This document shows positions 1 to 12,377 of a stretch of 64,000 bases of DNA, one piece after another. The first letter of the stretch is position 1; each line of letters begins with the position of its first letter. Source of the stretch: Sacculina carcini (taxonomy: Eukaryota > Arthropoda > Thecostraca > Sacculinidae). The notes under the pieces were generated by a model. The model searched no databases and was not told the origin of the DNA. It saw nothing but the letters and a program-made list of their open reading frames with translations. The translations under genes and the position numbers were made by a program. The stretch lies in NCBI GenBank assembly GCA_916048095.2, contig OU696585.1, forward strand, positions 3,262,645 to 3,326,644, given 5' to 3'.

Positions 1-1985
1 TTAAGCTTATCGACTACGGCCTTTGCAAGGAAGGAATGCGACCAGGCAACACAACGTCCACCTTCTGCGGCACACCTCACTACATCGCTCCGGAGATATT
101 GCTTGGCCAGAAATATAACTTCAGTGTTGATTGGTGGTCGCTGGGCGTGCTCATGTTTGAGATGCTCACTAATCGCATTCCGTTCGAAACTGGCCATCAT
201 TCTAAAGCACAAAATGAGAAAACAAAGAACCATCTGTATCGGATAATTATCGAGAAGACCATCCGCATTCCGCCCTCTTTGTCGGCGAATGCGCGCAAAA
301 TCCTGAGAGGTCTTCTAAAAAAGAACCCGGTAGAGCGACTGGGCTGTCAAACGAACACCGGCTTCAAAGACATCGTTGAGCATGAGTTCTTCAACAGTGT
401 TGACTGGCAGCTTTTGGTGCGGAAGCAAGTGAAGCCGCCGTATAAGCCACACGTCAAGACCGAACGTGATCTGGCCAACTTTCCGTCCCTCTTCACAGAC
501 GAGCCGGCGCGGCTGACACCCGACAACACAAGCGCCATTGAAAAAATCGACCAGAGGCAATTTGACGGTTTTGATTATGTCAACCCGTTGCTAATATCGC
601 TATCACCGTCATCACCCACACCATCTGCGCGACCACCGTCTCCATTAAAACCACCATCACCACATATATCTCCGCTACAACCGTCGCCATTTCCTCGTCA
701 CCCTACGTTGAGGCCAGTGTCGCGTAACAAGCAATTGAAGAGAAAGCACACTGGCAAGCCAGTGGCGCAGAAGCATCTGCGCTGTGACCCAGCCAAGGGT
801 AAACTCCACACTAACACCACCACTAAGTCGATGAAGATATCGGCCAAAGTAGGAGTTGACGCGGTGGAGCCGGCTCTCGCCGCTGTCCCTACCATTACTA
901 AAACGGTCAGTGTGGACCCGGCTCCTGCTGGGGCCGCGGCCATTCTCTCCAGTCAGTATTCGCTGGCCGATTTTGATCTGATCCGCGTGATTGGACGCGG
1001 CGGATTCGGCAAAGTGATGATGGTGGAATTACGACGCACTCGGCGCGTCTACGCCATGAAGGCGATCAAGAAGAAGCTGATCAAGAACGCCAAGGATATC
1101 GGCCGCGTGAAGACCGAGACACACGTGTTTAAGATGGCGTTCAACCACCCGTTCCTGGTGGGACTGCACTCGTGCTTCCAAAGTCCCAGTCAGCTGTTCT
1201 TCGTGATTCAGTTTGTGCGCGGCGGCGACCTCAGGTTTCATATAAAGCGTAACGGCAAACTGCCGGAGGAGCACGTCAAGTTCTACTCGGCGGAGCTCTG
1301 CCTGGCCCTGAGCTTTCTGCACGAGTACGGCATTATTCATCGTGATCTGAAGCCGGAAAATGTGTTGATCGACCACGACGGACATATCAAGCTTATCGAC
1401 TACGGCATTTGCAAGAAAGGAATGCGACCAGGCGACAGAACGTCCACCTTCTGCGGCACGCCCCACTACATCGCGCCGGAGATGTTGCTTGGCCAGAAAT
1501 ATAACTTCAGTGTTGATTGGTGGTCGCTGGGCGTGCTAATGTTTGAGATGCTCACTAATCGCAGTCCGTTCGAAATTGGCCATCATTCTAAAGCACCCAA
1601 TGAGAAAACCAAGAACCATCTGTATCGGATAATTCTCGAGAAGACCATCCGCATTCCGCCCTCTTTGTCGGCGAATGCGCGCAAAATCCTGAGAAGTCTT
1701 CTAAAAAAGAACCCGGTAGAGCGACTGGGCTGTCATCCGGACACCGGCTTCATAGACATCGTTGGGCATGAGTTCTTCAACAGTGTTGACTGGCAGCTTT
1801 TGGTGAGGAAGCAAGTGAAGCCGCCGTACAAGCCACGCGTCAAGAGCGAACGTGATCTGGCCAACTTTCCGTCCCTCTTCACCGACCAGCAGGTGCGGCT
1901 CACACCCGAAAAGAAATGCTGCATCGAACAAATCGACCAGAGACAGTTTGACGGATTCGATTATGTGAACCCGCTGATGATGTAG
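1..1985 (+). CDS. Triple-aPKC kinase gene, copy A (3' part only)
   Basis: This is the C-terminal part of a tandem atypical-PKC gene cut by the window start. Codons are in frame from base 3 and the stop is at 1983-1985. It holds the end of kinase module 2 from its DYG motif, with activation loop [12 protein letters not shown]-tail and hydrophobic motif FDGFDY. A Ser/Pro linker with one basic repeat follows, then a full kinase module 3: glycine loop GRGGFGKV, catalytic [20 protein letters not shown]-tail ending [12 protein letters not shown]. The match to aPKC (PKC iota/zeta) is clear from DYG instead of DFG, from the acidic residue in place of the phosphosite in the hydrophobic motif, and from the VNPL ending. 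It is nearly identical to the end of copy B and has no stop codon within the window. A start upstream is not visible; the first in-frame ATG (36) is internal. Confidence 0.9.
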   Translation, partial: KLIDYGLCKEGMRPGNTTSTFCGTPHYIAPEILLGQKYNFSVDWWSLGVLMFEMLTNRIPFETGHHSKAQNEKTKNHLYRIIIEKTIRIPPSLSANARKILRGLLKKNPVERLGCQTNTGFKDIVEHEFFNSVDWQLLVRKQVKPPYKPHVKTERDLANFPSLFTDEPARLTPDNTSAIEKIDQRQFDGFDYVNPLLISLSPSSPTPSARPPSPLKPPSPHISPLQPSPFPRHPTLRPVSRNKQLKRKHTGKPVAQKHLRCDPAKGKLHTNTTTKSMKISAKVGVDAVEPALAAVPTITKTVSVDPAPAGAAAILSSQYSLADFDLIRVIGRGGFGKVMMVELRRTRRVYAMKAIKKKLIKNAKDIGRVKTETHVFKMAFNHPFLVGLHSCFQSPSQLFFVIQFVRGGDLRFHIKRNGKLPEEHVKFYSAELCLALSFLHEYGIIHRDLKPENVLIDHDGHIKLIDYGICKKGMRPGDRTSTFCGTPHYIAPEMLLGQKYNFSVDWWSLGVLMFEMLTNRSPFEIGHHSKAPNEKTKNHLYRIILEKTIRIPPSLSANARKILRSLLKKNPVERLGCHPDTGFIDIVGHEFFNSVDWQLLVRKQVKPPYKPRVKSERDLANFPSLFTDQQVRLTPEKKCCIEQIDQRQFDGFDYVNPLMM

Positions 1986-2475
1986 CTCGAGCACCGTGTG
2001 TTACCACCAACCAGCATACGCTGTTCTCTTGTCGCCGCGGTTGTCTGTGTGTGAGTGGGTTGCTTGCTTGTAAGGATATTACCCCCACCATTATCCATAT
2101 TATCTTCGCCATCTTCCAAATAATAATGACCAGAACATTCCAGTTACATCACCATCTAGGTCAAGACCACCGCCACGACAACATCAACATGCACCCACAA
2201 TGTATACGAAGCATATACAACAACATGGACAACACAATTGTCCACCAGTGTATTATATAAAGCTTGTACACACATTGGGTGCAATTCAATACATTCAAAC
2301 AAATATTCAACGTGTTTTCATTATTTAAGTTTATCAACCGACTACGTAGAATTGGCTGGTCGAGGTATAAGCCAGTCATATATTACTGGAAAATTGAATT
2401 ATCGAAAGCAAACATTCCTACAACGTTCAAGACGTTTATCATTTGTATTATCAGTGGTTGCCGCGTGCGATAAAG
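1986..2475 (+). other. 3' flank of kinase copy A
   Basis: This sequence after the stop codon is nearly identical to 28708-29200 and 51147-51637, downstream of copies B and C, so it is probably 3' UTR plus flank. The similarity stops abruptly near 2475, where copy A jumps to sequence matching the dsh intron near 37200. That marks a deletion junction. No convincing gene is seen here. Confidence 0.7.
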
Positions 2476-2546
2476 GGATAGGGCGAGGAGAAGAGAGAGG
2501 TGCGATAGAGGGAGAGGGAGACACACACACACAGTGGTTGACTGAC

Positions 2547-2675
2547 CAATGAACGCGTTGGCGATGGTGATTTTCAGCCACATACGGTCCCGTACTTCCA
2601 GCCCACTGCCGACTGCAGCCATTGCACGAACCACCGCCAACATGCCCGACTCTACTGTTAATGGCTCATCTGCGC
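2547..2675 (-). pseudogene. dsh: dishevelled DEP exon 1, isolated copy
   Basis: This is a 129-bp exon copy nearly identical to 37248-37376. Read on the minus strand it encodes [14 protein letters not shown], then the DEP-domain start [20 protein letters not shown], which matches the beginning of the Dishevelled DEP domain. The acceptor AG at 2677-2676 and donor GT at 2546-2545 are intact, and the exon starts and ends in phase 1. The next exon (second half of DEP) should lie at lower coordinates, but kinase copy A sits there instead. This copy therefore cannot make a full DEP domain locally and is called an orphan exon of a collapsed duplication unit. It could still be spliced to exons outside the window. 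Confidence 0.85.
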
Positions 2676-3293
2676 CTGTACACACACATACAGGATTGAT
2701 AAGGCAAGAAAAAAGAAGGGGGTAAGGTGAGAAGCTCCTAAAATCAGGATGCAAAAGATATAAAAAGTACGGTTTTCAATTAAAACCTGGATGACAAATT
2801 ACACAGGACTATCGTAGAGGCCAGAAACTAGGCCAGAAACGTATGGCTGAGTTTAACCCATTAATCGGCCACGATAAAATTAATGAAGTTATCTCATTAA
2901 TGAAGTTATCAGAGTTTTGCTTCGGCTGTGTTAGCGAGTGGACGTTCATTTTTGTGATCCTAAATGTTTGACAGTTTTCAGGGTAATTTTAACAGTTTTT
3001 TAGGGTTGTTTTGCTCCAAATTATTTTAGAGAGTGTGCACGTCATTTGGTGTTCGTCGGTGGATTCAGAATTGTCATCCCTGGTGCTGTAGAGGCAGGAA
3101 AAGTGTGATTTTTTCGCAAGTTTTGTTGTATTTCGGGCGATTTTGAATGAAATACTTTCATCGGCTAAAACTTCTGCGCAAAAAACGTGTTTTCATCCGA
3201 TAAGCAACCCGCGAAACGAACAATGTTTTTAGTCTATTTTATATTCTTCTCAACTTCACCACTTCAGTTTACCGCTTCCACTTTCCACTTCAC
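2676..3293 (-). other. dsh intron sequence, duplicated
   Basis: This sequence flanks the orphan DEP exon and aligns closely with 37377-37990. It includes a TCAC/ACTTC-rich simple stretch at 3250-3295. No ORF of note is present. Similarity to unit 2 ends just before 3294, where a piggyBac relic begins. Confidence 0.65.
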
Positions 3294-3315
3294 TTGACCT
3301 CGCTGACAATGAGGT
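3294..3315 (+). mobile_element. piggyBac relic, left piece
   Basis: The last bases before the LTR element match 42537-42558, where the same sequence continues without interruption. This is one side of a piggyBac-type relic split by the LTR element. The right-hand piece is at 9168-9283. The four bases AGGT at 3312-3315 are the left target-site duplication. Confidence 0.6.
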
Positions 3316-4109
3316 TGTTGGTAGACATTGCTACGCCAATGTTGACAAACACGCGTGTGTCAACGACACCGGAAACGCTCTGTCTATTGCGTTAAATTCG
3401 CTTAGTCTTTACAAAGACTGTACAATGCGTTGAATTCGCAACTGACAATTCGCCTTTAAAAAGGCGGGGTTAAATTATTCGCCAATTAAATGCTCTTAAA
3501 AGAGCAGCTTGGTGTATCTGGCCGATTAGCAGAAAACACGAGTTTTCTCGAACGTTATATTGGCGCCGTCCGCAAACAATACAACTAGTCGTCGATGACA
3601 CACACAGATCGACGATATACACAGGATGATGATACACACGGCGAAAATGAGCGAGTCGAAAAGGGCGACATCTTGAGGCACTTAACAGCGAGCGATGAGC
3701 GGTCCCTCACAGCGCTCTGCGCGTGACTAAGTGTATTTCGGATTTATGCCAGTATCGGACAATGAGCGCGCTCACCGGAAGTTGTCCGATACTCACATAA
3801 ATCCGCACTGCATGGGTCTACTTGCGCAATGCGCAGAATGATATGTTGTACAGGGAACGCGACGCGAGACACAATTGCACAAATCAAGCAATGCACAATA
3901 CACTCAATAACATATACATGCAATAACATACGTTCCGCAAATATAGACATGTATGCTTGTGCGTTTATATAGTGATATTAAATAAAACATTAATACATCA
4001 TAACACACATATAAATATAAACAACAGTGTACCTTTAAAATAACACAATACATTAATTACCATGACACGTGAACAAATAAGTAAAATATGCAAGCGTGCA
4101 GCGCCTACA
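3316..4109 (-). repeat. 3' LTR
   Basis: This 794-bp LTR begins TGTTGG and ends CTACA on the plus strand. It is nearly identical to 8280-9167. The element lies on the minus strand, so this is its 3' LTR. Confidence 0.9.
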
Positions 4110-4123
4110 GTGCCCCCTCCCTA
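4110..4123 (-). other. Polypurine tract
   Basis: A purine-only run, read on the minus strand, lies directly beside the 3' LTR. This is the expected position for the plus-strand primer of an LTR element. Confidence 0.75.
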
Positions 4124-4248
4124 GATGTGTCGATGACGAAAGAGACACGTCGATAACGCAAAGGAGGCCGTACTGTGCGACCGCTACGTGTGCGCAGTAC
4201 AGATTGTGGCAAATCGTTTCTGGACTGTGTTGTAGACACATTAGAATA

Positions 4249-7200
4249 TCAACTGTTGTGTGTCGGAGAAGAGTGTGTATCGATGTGTCTGTGTGGACTC
4301 ACGTGTTCGGTGGCTGGACCTTGTATCACCAATTCTGTTGTTTGCGGCTCCTCCAGTGGGTCCTCGCACGGATCCGGTGTTACCCTCAAGTCGTATGTCG
4401 GCAGCGAGGTGTCGTCGATGAAAGCTGGCTTGCAGCGGTCGATCGATATGGTCTCCGTGTGTCCCTTACGCGAAACCACCATATGTTCATCGGACCGCTG
4501 TACAATGGCGTATGGTCCGTCGTATGGACAGTCGAGCGGGTAACGGTGGCTGTCGCGCCTCACGAAAACGTGAGTTGCTGACTGAAGGGCCTTTGGCACG
4601 AAGGACGGTGCGTTGGAGGGTCGCGGCAAGACGGGACGAAGCCTGTGCATATTCTTGCGGAGAACTGCTGTAAACGACGCTGGATCGCCGGAGCTGAGGC
4701 GCGTGTCGCTGACCAGCTCACCGGGAAGACGCAGTGTTGTGCCATACACAAGCTCCGCCGTGCACGCTTGCAGATCGGTCTTGTGCGTCGATCGGATGCC
4801 GAGCAGCGCCATGGGTAATGCGTCCATCCATGACGTCTGCGACGCGCGTAGACTGGATTTCAGCTGTCGATGAAATCTTTCCACCATACCGTTGCTTGCC
4901 GGGTGATAGCTGGTCGTGCGTATGCGCCGACAGCCCAGAACTCGACTCAGTTCGGACCAGAGAGCCGATTCGAACTGGGCTCCGCGGTCGGTGGTGATCG
5001 TGTCAGGAACGCCGAAACGTGACACCCACTGATGGACGAACGCACGTGCGATTGTCACGGTTTTTATGTCGGGCAGAGGCATGGCTTCCGGCCAGCGCGT
5101 GAAGCGGTCGATGCAGGTGAGCAGGTATGTCTGGCCCTGCGATGGTGGTAGCGGTCCAATAAGGTCGACGTGAACGTGGCTGAAACGTTCACTGGGTGTC
5201 CCAAATGGTGACACTGCGCTCTTTGTATGGCGGGTGATCTTCGAACGTTGAGAGCTCACGCAACAACGCGTCCACCGGCGTATGTCGCGATCCATGTTTG
5301 GCCATACGAAACGCTTCGCGACCAGCTTCACTGTTGCTTCTACTCCGGGATGTGACAGCTCGTGTAGGCTCGTGGTGTACAGTCGACGCAAGTCTGTGGG
5401 CAGTACCGGTCGTGGTGTGCCAGTGGACACATCGCACAAGAGCGAGTCCTGGCCAAACTGCACATTCTGGAGCTGTAGGGAGCCTGGAGAATCGCGAAGT
5501 GAAGAAAGCGACGGGTCTTCGGCTTGCGCCGCGGCCAGTGAGGCAAAATCATCCGTGCGGATGACGGGCGAAATGATTGCTGCTGTCGTGCGTGATAAAG
5601 CGTCGGCCACCTGGTTCTCAGCACCGGGGATGTGACGAATGTCAGACACGAACTGGCTGACGAAGTCTAGATGTCGCATCTCTCGTGGCGCGTACTTGTC
5701 GGAGTTGGAAGACAATGCGTGTACCAGCGGACGATGGTCTGTAAAGACGATGACATTTCGTCCTTCGATCGTGTGCCTGAAGTGACGCACGGCCAGATAA
5801 ACGCCCAGCAGTTCTCTTCCGAAGGTGCTATATTTGTGCTCGGTTTCTGACAGAGTTTTTGAAAAGTAGCCGAGGGGCTGCCAATCGTCATGTACGTGCT
5901 GCTGTAATACGGCTCCGACGCCGGAATCGGATGCGTCAACGTGAAGGCTAAGCTCAGCCCTGGGTATTTGGTGCGAAAGCATGGCGGAGGTTGTCAGAGC
6001 TTGCTTGACGTCGTCGAAATTTCTGTTGGTGTCCGCACACCATTCAACAGGTGCCTTCGAACGCTTTGCTCGGTGCGTAAGCAGGGCGTGCAAAGGCTTC
6101 AGCTTTGCAGCCGCGTTGTGTATGAAACGTTGGTAGAACGCTACCATCCCGAGAAAACGGCGGAGCTGCGATTGCGTTGTCGGTTTTGGAAAGGTCTGGA
6201 TTGCGGTCACTTTGTCTTCGAGGGGAAGAACTCCATCGGCAGTCACTTGATGTCCCAGGAATCGGATTGAAGGGACCCCAATGACGCACTTGTCAACATT
6301 GACCACCAGACCATACTGCTCCAGACGAGACATGATAGTCGTGAGCAGGCGTTCGTGCTGATCGTGAGAATTCGATGCGAGCAGCAAATCGTCCATATAG
6401 CAGAATACGCCGTCGATATCGCGCAGAACACCGTCCATAAAACGCTGAAACGTCTGCCCGGCGTTCCTCAAGCCAAACGGCATGCGTACATACTCGTAGA
6501 GGCCGAATGGTGTCATGATTGCCGTTTTGGGAATATCGGCCGTGAAGCTTAGCGGAAAAATCTCGCAGGTACGGCAGCGGGTATTGATCGGGCACGGTGC
6601 GGTTATTCAAGGCGCGATAATCTCCGCATGGTCTGAAATCACCGTTTGATTTCGGGGCTAAGTGAAGTGCTGATGCCCACGCGCTGTTTGATGGACGCAA
6701 AATGCCGAGTTTCAGCATCTTGTCAATTTCACGCTTTGCGATGCTGGCTTTTTCAAGCTCTAGACGACGTGGGCGACAAGAAACCGGTGGTCCGTGCGTG
6801 ATAATGTGGTGAGTCACGTCATGTTTCACCGCTACAGGACCCATCGGGGCTGTTGTCACCGCTTTGAAGCGCTGCATGATTTGTTCGTACCGCGAAACTG
6901 TCGCAACACGAATGCCGACTGAAGAAATCGTCGAGGTTCTTGCCGAAGTACAAACGTTGCCTCTGTGTAAGAGGCGCTTGTTACGCAAGTCGATCAGGAT
7001 GTGCTGCGCGTGCAGAAAATCAGCTCCGATGATTGCCATGTTGACTTGCGCAACTACGAAAGCCCATTGAATCTTTTCACCGTTTTCAAAGCGGATGGTG
7101 ATGCTGCGCTTGCCGTAAACTCGAATTTCGGATCCGTTTGCGGCGGTGAGTCGCTGTGTCGTCGGTGTCAGGTTTTGTTTGTGGTGCGGCGTCGGTGGTA

Positions 7201-7510
7201 CCACACTCACTTGAGCGCCAGTATCCACAAGATACTTTGTTCCGCGGGTCTTGTCACAAATGATGTCGCACAAATGAGGCGCGTCGGTAGAGCAGCCTCC
7301 CAAGCATTGCGCTACATGCTGGGGGCTGTCTAGTTTAAAGACCAAGAGCAAGGTGGTCTGCAGCGACGCGCGGCCGCGCCAAACTGCTCGTGGTACCAGC
7401 AGAGAGTTGATGGTGGCTGGACGTACGTTTGTGCAGGTGAGTGTGTTCGTGCTGACTGACCTCGTCGTGGAGATGGCGACTGCTGACGAACAGATTGGCG
7501 TAATGTCGAT
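4249..7510 (-). mobile_element. pol: pol region of the LTR element
   Basis: Minus-strand pol in Ty3/Gypsy order. An aspartic protease core (VDTGAQVS) lies near 7230. The reverse transcriptase spans roughly 6750-6100, with the YMDD box near 6400. RNase H lies around 5960-5560 with DASDSGVGAVLQQ and FTDHRPL. The integrase lies around 5400-4550 with the DLIGPLP and TDRGAQFE motifs and a YHPASNGMVERFHR stretch. These features support the family call. The region is treated as a fossil with about one interruption; no further breakdown is given. Confidence 0.85.
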
Positions 7511-8292
7511 CATGCGCGGCTCTCACTCCTTGGGGCGAATCGTGGCTCGCGCTCTGCAGATCTCGCGGCCAGTGCGGACTCCAGGCGTCTGTTGGTCAAT
7601 TCGAGCTGTTGGACAGTGTCCACCAGCGAAGATACAGCTTGGCACAAATCGCTGCGACCGTTGTCCGTTCTCTCCTGAGCGTGTGGCACTGACTGCACAT
7701 GATTGGCTGCTAGTTGTGGCGTATTCATGCCGCTGGCTTCCATGTATCGATCAGCAGCTCCGGCCAGCTCGTCGAGAGGGGTAGTCGCAGGCAGTAGGGA
7801 CAAGGCCGCTCGTGCTGCCTGTGGGAGTCTTTGCAAAAATAGTGTCCTGAGCAGCCCTGAGTCTGCAGGTACGTTGCCGGCGATCAACAGCTCGTGTCGC
7901 ATAGACCGCAGAAGAGTCGTCGGTTTTTGGTCGCCGAGCTGCTGCTTTGAAAGCATTGCTTCAAGGCGACTGGCGTGTGATTGAGCCAGACGTTCCTGCA
8001 GGGCCGTGCTGAGAGCGGAAAACGATTTGGGCCCGCGTAAAACATCACGGACCTGTGTGGCGATGTGTGCTGGTAAGTTGGCGACCACCAACTTGAAACG
8101 CGTTTCGTCGTTGTCGATGCCGGCGACATCGAAAGCACACTCGACCTGGACCAGCCAAACTTCGGGGTCTTCAGGTAAAAACGTAGGCAGTCTGAATGTC
8201 GTTGCTGGCCTGCAAGGCTGGGACGATTGCGCGCTGGCGATCTGCGTGTCGGTGGCTGTGTTCAACTCGGGGTCACCAGTGTTGGTAGACAT
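7510..8292 (-). mobile_element. gag: gag region of the LTR element
   Basis: Minus-strand gag-like region with a retrotransposon capsid pattern (FRLPTFLPEDPEVW, then a helical capsid-type segment). The first ATG of the natural frame lies just inside the 5' LTR, so the primer-binding site is read within gag. No zinc knuckle is obvious. Confidence 0.8.
8261..8278 (-). other. Primer-binding site, tRNA-Trp type
   Basis: One base inside the 5' LTR the minus strand reads TGGTGACCCCGAGTTGAA. It starts with the TGG expected opposite a tRNA 3' CCA end, and its first bases match primer sites known to use tRNA-Trp. Confidence 0.65.
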
Positions 8293-9167
8293 TGCTACGC
8301 CAATGCTGACAAACACGCGTGTGTCAACGACACCGGAAACGCTCTGTCTATTGCGTTAAATTCGCTTAGTCTTTACAAAGACTGTACAATGCGTTGAATT
8401 CGCAACTGACAATTCGCCTTTAAAAAGGCGGGGTTAAATTATTCGCCAATTAAATGCTCTTGAAAGAGCAGCTTGATGTATCTGGCCGATTAGCAGAAAA
8501 CACGAGTTTTCTCGAACGTTATATTGGCGCCGTCCGCAAACAATACAAATAGTCGTCGATGACACACACAGATCGACGATATACACAGGATGATGATACA
8601 CACGGCGAAAATGAGCGAGTCGAAAAGGGCGAGATCTTGAGGCACTTAACAGCGAGCGATGAGCGGTCCCTCACAGCGCTCTGCGCGTGACTAAGTGTAT
8701 TTCGGATTTATGCCAGTATCGGATAATGAGCGCGCTCACCGGAAGTTGTCCGGTACTCACATAAATCCGCGCTGCATGGGTCTACTTGCGCAATGCGCAG
8801 AATGATATGTTGTACAGGGAACGAGACGCGAGACAACAATTGCACACATCAAGCAATGCACAACACACTCAATAACATATACATGCAATAACATACGTTC
8901 CGCAAATATAGACATGTATGCTTGTGCGTTTATATAGTGATATTAAATAAAACATTAATACATCATATCATACATCATACATGTATATGTATGTACATGT
9001 ACATGTACACATACATGTACACATATCATACATCATATCATCATACATTAATACATCATAACACACATATAAATATAAACAACAGTGTACCTTTAAAATA
9101 ACACAATACATTAATTACCATGACACGTGAACAAATAAGTAAAATATGCACGCGTGCAGCGCCTACA
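8280..9167 (-). repeat. 5' LTR
   Basis: This 888-bp LTR is the partner of 3316-4109. It is longer mainly because of a TACATG-rich simple-repeat expansion at about 8968-9058. Confidence 0.9.
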
Positions 9168-9283
9168 AGGTTACGGTTCACATACTTCTAGGTTGAGGTT
9201 GACATTGGGGGTATTACCAGGGCTATTCCAATCGATGAGATGATCATAAAGTATTACGGCTATCACAATATGAAGCAGTTCAG
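9168..9283 (+). mobile_element. piggyBac transposase relic, right piece
   Basis: This continues the relic that starts at 3294 and resumes at 14197. Translation near 9235-9283 gives IDEMIIKYYGYHNMKQF, which matches the conserved core of piggyBac transposases (family form SIDE...Y.G.HS.KQF.RGKP). Only a fragment remains, and it is split by an LTR element on the left and a LINE on the right. The uninterrupted paralogous copy is at 42306-42660. Confidence 0.65.
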
Positions 9284-9462
9284 TAGGTTCGTTATTTCGT
9301 TCGTTATTTGTGTTATGGGGTGCACCGGCCTCTGGGACCTTACGGCACCCCCCAGTCTATTCACAACCCAAACACCCTAAAATGATGGACATGATGAATG
9401 GAATGATGAAATAAATAAGTGTGATAGTGAACAAAATGAATGTGAAAGTCAAGAAATAAAAC

Positions 9463-12240
9463 TCAATAAATAATTCTAAAAGGCAAAAGCCGTAGAAACT
9501 CAAAAATGCGGCCCTCAATGACCGCCGATTGCTCCTGTCCGAGAACATCGTGAATAGTCCGAACGGATCCAAGAAAACGTTGACGCGCCTCTGAGAATGA
9601 TGTGCATTCCACCAGGATGTGCTGCACGGAGAGACGTGCATTACATGCGCTGCACGTGGGTTGAGGTTGTCCGAGTAGAAGATGGCGATGCGTATCGTAC
9701 GTGTGACCCACACGCAGACGACAGAGCGCCACTTCCTCGGACCTCTTCCGGCGACAAGAGCACATCCAATGTCCGATTTCGGGCTTCACAGCTTTAAATT
9801 TGTTAGAACCACATTCGTCCCAGGAGAGCTGCCAGCGAGGACGGATAAAACGATGTATAATAGGATAAAAGTCCGAATACGGAATGGGAAAGTCAAAATA
9901 AAATGAATAAAAGTCTCGTTCAGCACCTCTTTTTGCGGCTCTGACAGCTCGCTCGTTGCCCAAAATACCAATATGGGCCGGAATCCAGCAGAACTTTACA
10001 CGCTTGCCCTGGTGGTGGATGATGTCAAGAGAGATAAAAACCCTCTGTATAAGAGGATGTAAGGAGAAAGACGATAATGAAGTTAAAGCACTAAGGGAGT
10101 CAGATAAAACTAAAAACAATGAAAAAGAAGATGAGCGAATAAAAACCAGGGCCAGCAGGATAGCGTGAAGTTCAGCCGTGTAAATGGAGGTGCTCGGTGG
10201 CAGCGTGCTCGAGCGGCACGTACCTCCACTTACAAACGCACAACGCACACCACTGGCCGACTTAGATCCATCAGTGTACACGGCAGTAAACCGTCCGTAA
10301 GAATGAATTCGCTCCAGTGTGTTTGAGCGAAGCACACTGGGCACTGTACGGTGTTTCGGCAGAGTTGCTAGCGAGACGTCAACCTCGGGTGTGACCAATT
10401 CCCAGGGTGACTCCGCCGTGTATTCTTGTCTGAGGATGTCGTTAGCACCCATCCCGCATGACTCCAGCAGTGCCTTCATTTTGCTGCAAAACAGCACAGA
10501 ACACTGAGGTCCTGGAAGGTGCTGCTGCTCAGGCACATGCTGGGAAAATACCACGTCATAAGCGGGGTTTTCATTGGTGCTTGCCAGCTTGCAAGAATAA
10601 CGCATGCCCAGCTCTTGACGACGGAGCGCCAGCGGAGCCTCATCAGCCTCAACGAGGAGGCTGACGATTGGCGACGTGCGAAACGCGCCGGTGGCAATGC
10701 GTATCCCTGCGTGGTGTACGACATTCAAACGGCTTTTTGCTGACTCCGAAGCCAGATCATATACAATGCTTGCGAAATCGAGACGCGACCTGACTAACGA
10801 GCGGTACAGAAGGAAAAGGGACTGTCGATCTGCTCCATACCGCATGCGGGAAACAGTCTTCAGCACATTCAGTGCCTTTAGACATGTGGTTCTCAGCTGT
10901 GAAATATGGTCGGTGTAGGTCAAGCGCGAGTCCAGCGTGACCCCTAAAAGCCGAACCGTGCGTTGGAATGAGAAAGCACTGCCGTACAATTCCACTTCCA
11001 TGTCAGGGCAGGCACCTCGACGGCGGCAGAAGTGTGCACCGACCGTTTTGGACGTCGAAAAGCGGAAGCCGTTACGCGTTCCCCAAGTCTCTATTTTATT
11101 CATCGCCAGCTGCAGTTGACGCTGGACAGCAACAGTGCTGCGGGAAGAACACCATACGGCAAAATCGTCCACAAATAGAGACCGTCCAATCGAGGGAGGC
11201 AAATGATTGTCAATGTCGTTGATCATTATGGCAAAAAGGGCCACGCTGAGCACACTACCCTGTGGAACGCCTTCTGCCTGATCGAACGGACGAGACAAGG
11301 AGTTCCCCACACGCACACAAAATGTGCGGTGCAAAAGGAAATTGTGTACGAAACTCCCCATGTTGCCTCTGACACCACAGCGATGCAGTTTGCGAAGAAT
11401 ACCATGTCGCCATGTGGTGTCATATGCCTTCTCGATGTCGAAGAATATCGCCCCGACGTGGTGACCTCGCGCGAAACTTTCACGTACGCGAGAGTCAATG
11501 GTCACCAAGTGGTCTAACGTTGAGCGACCTTGGCGAAATCCGCACTGAGCATCATTGAACAGCCGACCGCGTTCCAGAAGCCATACCAGCCGTCTGCAAA
11601 CCATTTTCTCAAACAGTTTGCAGAGACTGGAGGTCAGCGATATCGGGCGATAGTCAGACAGGTGATCGCCCGATTTGCCCTGTTTTGTGATGGGTATCAC
11701 GATTGCCCGTCGCCAGGAGGCTAGAAACTGTCCACCATTCCACAGATCATTGAAGACCTGCAGCAAAGTGGACAGCACTGCGGGCGACAGATGTTTCAGC
11801 ATGAGGTTGTGAACCTCATCAGGGCCTTCAGCCACATCGCGAAGCGATCGCAAGGCTGTTCTCAGCTCAGATGCTGAAAAATCGCTGTTGATTGGCAGCT
11901 GACAGTTGGTGGAGAAATCAACGGGTGATCTCTCGCACTGCTGTTTGATCGCCGCAAAATCAGGTTCGTCTACGTTTGCACGACAGCGCTCCGCTAAATA
12001 TCGGCCAATTTCGTCAGCAACATGCTCCGGATATATCACGTCCACGCCACTGATCTTCAGAGAAGGCAGTGGAGTGGGACGGTACTTCCCAGAGATGCGC
12101 TTTATACGGTCCCATATGGTGGATATAGGACAATGCCGATTAATGCTGGACACATAGGACACCCACGAGGCCCGTTTCGCCTCGCGAAAGGTCCATCGAG
12201 CATGTGCGCGAGCGTGGCGAAAGCAAAGCATGTTTGCCAC
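9463..12240 (-). pseudogene. LINE ORF2: reverse transcriptase plus RNase H, endonuclease missing
   Basis: This is a 925-codon open frame with the first ATG at 12240. The RT begins around residue 140 with PDEVHNLMLKHL and WRRAIVIPITKQGK, followed by DYRPISLTSSLCKLFEKMV, FFDIEKAYDTTW, EGVPQGSVLS and the catalytic FVDD box. A C-terminal RNase H has YTDGSKSASG, TAELHAILLAL and SDSLSAL. The last expected acidic residue in GNERAVRAAK is Val, where the family usually has Asp. A Cys-rich end (CSACNARLSVQHILVEC) is typical of LINE C-termini. Family members carry an APE endonuclease of some 220 residues before the RT, and it is absent here. This ORF would not be autonomous. Confidence 0.85.
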
Positions 12241-12377
12241 CGTGCTGTTGCGCCGGAAGCGACCCCAGCAGCGGCGACCTGCTGGGGTCGCCGCTCAGCA
12301 GCCTTTTCAGGCTGCTGGGGAGCGGCCGCCTTGGGCCGCTGGGTTGCGGCCGTCTGAGGCCGCTGGGTCGCGGACGC

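Larger units (their letters stand above)
3316..9167 (-). mobile_element. Ty3/Gypsy-type LTR retrotransposon (CsRn1-like)
   Basis: This is a complete-looking LTR element of about 5.85 kb on the minus strand, flanked by the 4-bp target duplication AGGT (3312-3315 and 9168-9171). It has two LTRs with TG...CA ends, a polypurine tract next to the 3' LTR, a primer-binding site next to the 5' LTR, a gag region and a pol region with protease, reverse transcriptase, RNase H and integrase in Ty3/Gypsy order. A tRNA-Trp-type primer site and gag style suggest the CsRn1/Kabuki group; this subgroup call is tentative. The LTRs differ at roughly a dozen sites by eye plus one simple-repeat expansion, so insertion is fairly recent. 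The coding part is near-whole with about one interruption. An empty copy of the target site exists at 42537-42570. Confidence 0.9.

Noticed and set aside
1029-1466. Minus-strand frames opposite the kinase modules (also 24913-25635, 26365-26955, 47352-48368, 48804-49394)
   Set aside because: They recur wherever a kinase module occurs and mirror its codon pattern; no independent domain or start signal. Shadows of the kinase CDS.
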